From contig CBDBCU010000002.1 in assembly GCA_965203435.1 (NCBI GenBank), positions 248,001-312,000 on the forward strand: a DNA stretch of 64,000 nt, written 5' to 3'. Both the position numbers and the translations under genes were made by a program. Shown piece after piece: positions 63,276 to 64,000 of the stretch. Under the pieces are notes generated by a model that saw only the letters and a program-made list of their open reading frames with translations, had not been told where the DNA came from and searched no databases. Numbering within the stretch: position 1 is the first letter of the stretch; the number at the start of each line of letters is the position of its first letter. The DNA is from CBDBCU01 sp965203435. Lineage in GTDB: Bacteria > Chloroflexota > Dehalococcoidia > Lucifugimonadales > UBA3495.

Positions 63276-64000
63276 GGGCGTGGGGACCTTTAATTTCCTT
63301 TCGGCTACCCTGCTGGCGTGGGAAGGGAGGTATTGGATGCAAAAGCCCCGCATCAAGCTCCCTGCTGCCCAATGGCGACGGCGGGAGGCGTTCCTGCCGG
63401 GCAAGCCTACCGACCCCGGCCGCCCCGGCTTTAACCATCGCAAGACGGTGGCAGGGCTCCTCGGGATTGCCCGCGCCGGCGCGCGCCCGGCCGCCTTACT
63501 TCGGCCAAGGGAATGCTATTCACCAGGGGTTTCCACCGTTGGGTGAAAAGCGGGGTCTTGGCCCGGTTGCTTAACGCCCGACAAGAGGCCCTGGCCTTGC
63601 CAGGCGTGAGGGTGGCTGGCCCTTTCGGCAAAGTCCCTCAGCCCGGCGCCGGCCCGAAAAAGGGGTACCGTCCCCCCGCGGCAAGCCGGCAAGGCCAAGC
63701 CATCGGCCGGAGCCGGGGCGGACGGAATACCAAACTGCTGGTCTTGACCGACCGCCAGGGCCAAATGGTCCCGTTCTTGTCAAGGCCGGGGAATGTTGCT
63801 ACAGGGAAAGAACGGCCCCCACTGTTGGCCGGCGTCCCCTTGAACGAAACCCGGGAACTCTTGGGGGATAAGGCGTAGGCCGGCGCGGCGGTCCGGGATT
63901 TGCTGGCTTCCCGGGATATTGCCGCCACGATTCCCGGCAAGGCCAATCGGAAAGAGCCGCTCTGGTTTGACGCCGGGAGTTGCCAAGGGCGGCATTGGGG
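63276..64000 (+). mobile_element. Decayed IS5-family element, right end outside the window
   Basis: Starts near GGGCGTGGGGACCTTTAA. The frame from ATG 63337 (MQKPRIKLPAAQWRRREAFL) and later GFHRWVKSGVLARLLNARQE, AIGRSRGGRNTKLLVLTDRQ, PLNETRELLGDKA and ATIPGKANRKEPL give the IS5/IS1031 transposase in scattered frames. Missing bases and stops make it non-functional. A different subgroup from the IS5 element next to the CRISPR array. Confidence 0.8.

Noticed and set aside
1..64000. tRNA and rRNA genes
   Set aside because: I found no cloverleaf with a T-arm consensus and CCA-side pairing; GGTTCGAA-like matches fall inside coding regions.

Overview
The window is GC-rich bacterial DNA. It has densely packed genes on both strands, several TTG/GTG starts, and many copies of a palindromic intergenic repeat (core CATTCCCGCGTAAGCGGG). 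The mix of DUF502, NYN/OST-HTH, GLUG-repeat surface protein, MNT-HEPN and three-gene restriction-modification cassettes, plus a Gram-positive-type SOS box, fits a Chloroflexota-like bacterium, possibly a marine or host-associated one. That placement is inference only. I see no rRNA or tRNA gene.

From about 1 to 38 kb the layout is chromosome-like. It starts with the 3' end of homoserine dehydrogenase, then a methylase/endonuclease/methylase cassette, then threonine synthase, so the cassette splits a hom-thrC pair. A folE / GNAT / glycosyltransferase run, DUF502 and an SGNH-like membrane protein follow, then a PIG-L deacetylase and a decayed Dam/ParB/nuclease operon. Next come EthD, retropepsin-like, CoA-transferase, MNT-HEPN and methylase-Mrr genes, and an apparently SOS-controlled zinc-ribbon/RuvC-like operon. 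After an MFS transporter there are three tandem promoter-plus-structured-RNA units in front of an NYN gene broken by an amber codon. The stretch ends with a large membrane glycosyltransferase, a three-gene overlapping operon, an aldehyde dehydrogenase, an NYN-OST-HTH protein, a VapC module with a duplicated antitoxin, a GH63-like hydrolase and a GT4 enzyme.

A 1155-residue GLUG-repeat surface protein (38.0-41.5 kb) borders an accessory region. From there to 64 kb I see none of the palindromic repeats. This region holds two IS1-family copies, a 26-repeat type I-E-like CRISPR array with no cas genes in view, decayed IS5-family elements, an ISAs1-family element with an adjacent MITE-like sequence, and many broken genes.

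Defence genes dominate the accessory region. There is a type II CBASS operon (CD-NTase, Cap2, frameshifted Cap3, TIR-SAVED) with a divergent CapH/CapP-like regulator pair. There is also a subtilisin-like protease gene cut by IS1, an AAA ATPase/DUF3226 pair resembling PARIS-type systems but carrying frameshifts and a nonsense codon, and a C5-methyltransferase remnant. Two long G/C homopolymers (11 and 22 bases) sit inside reading frames and look like phase-variation switches or assembly errors. Four genes carry single in-frame stop codons, which I read as decay because both TGA and TAG end intact genes here.
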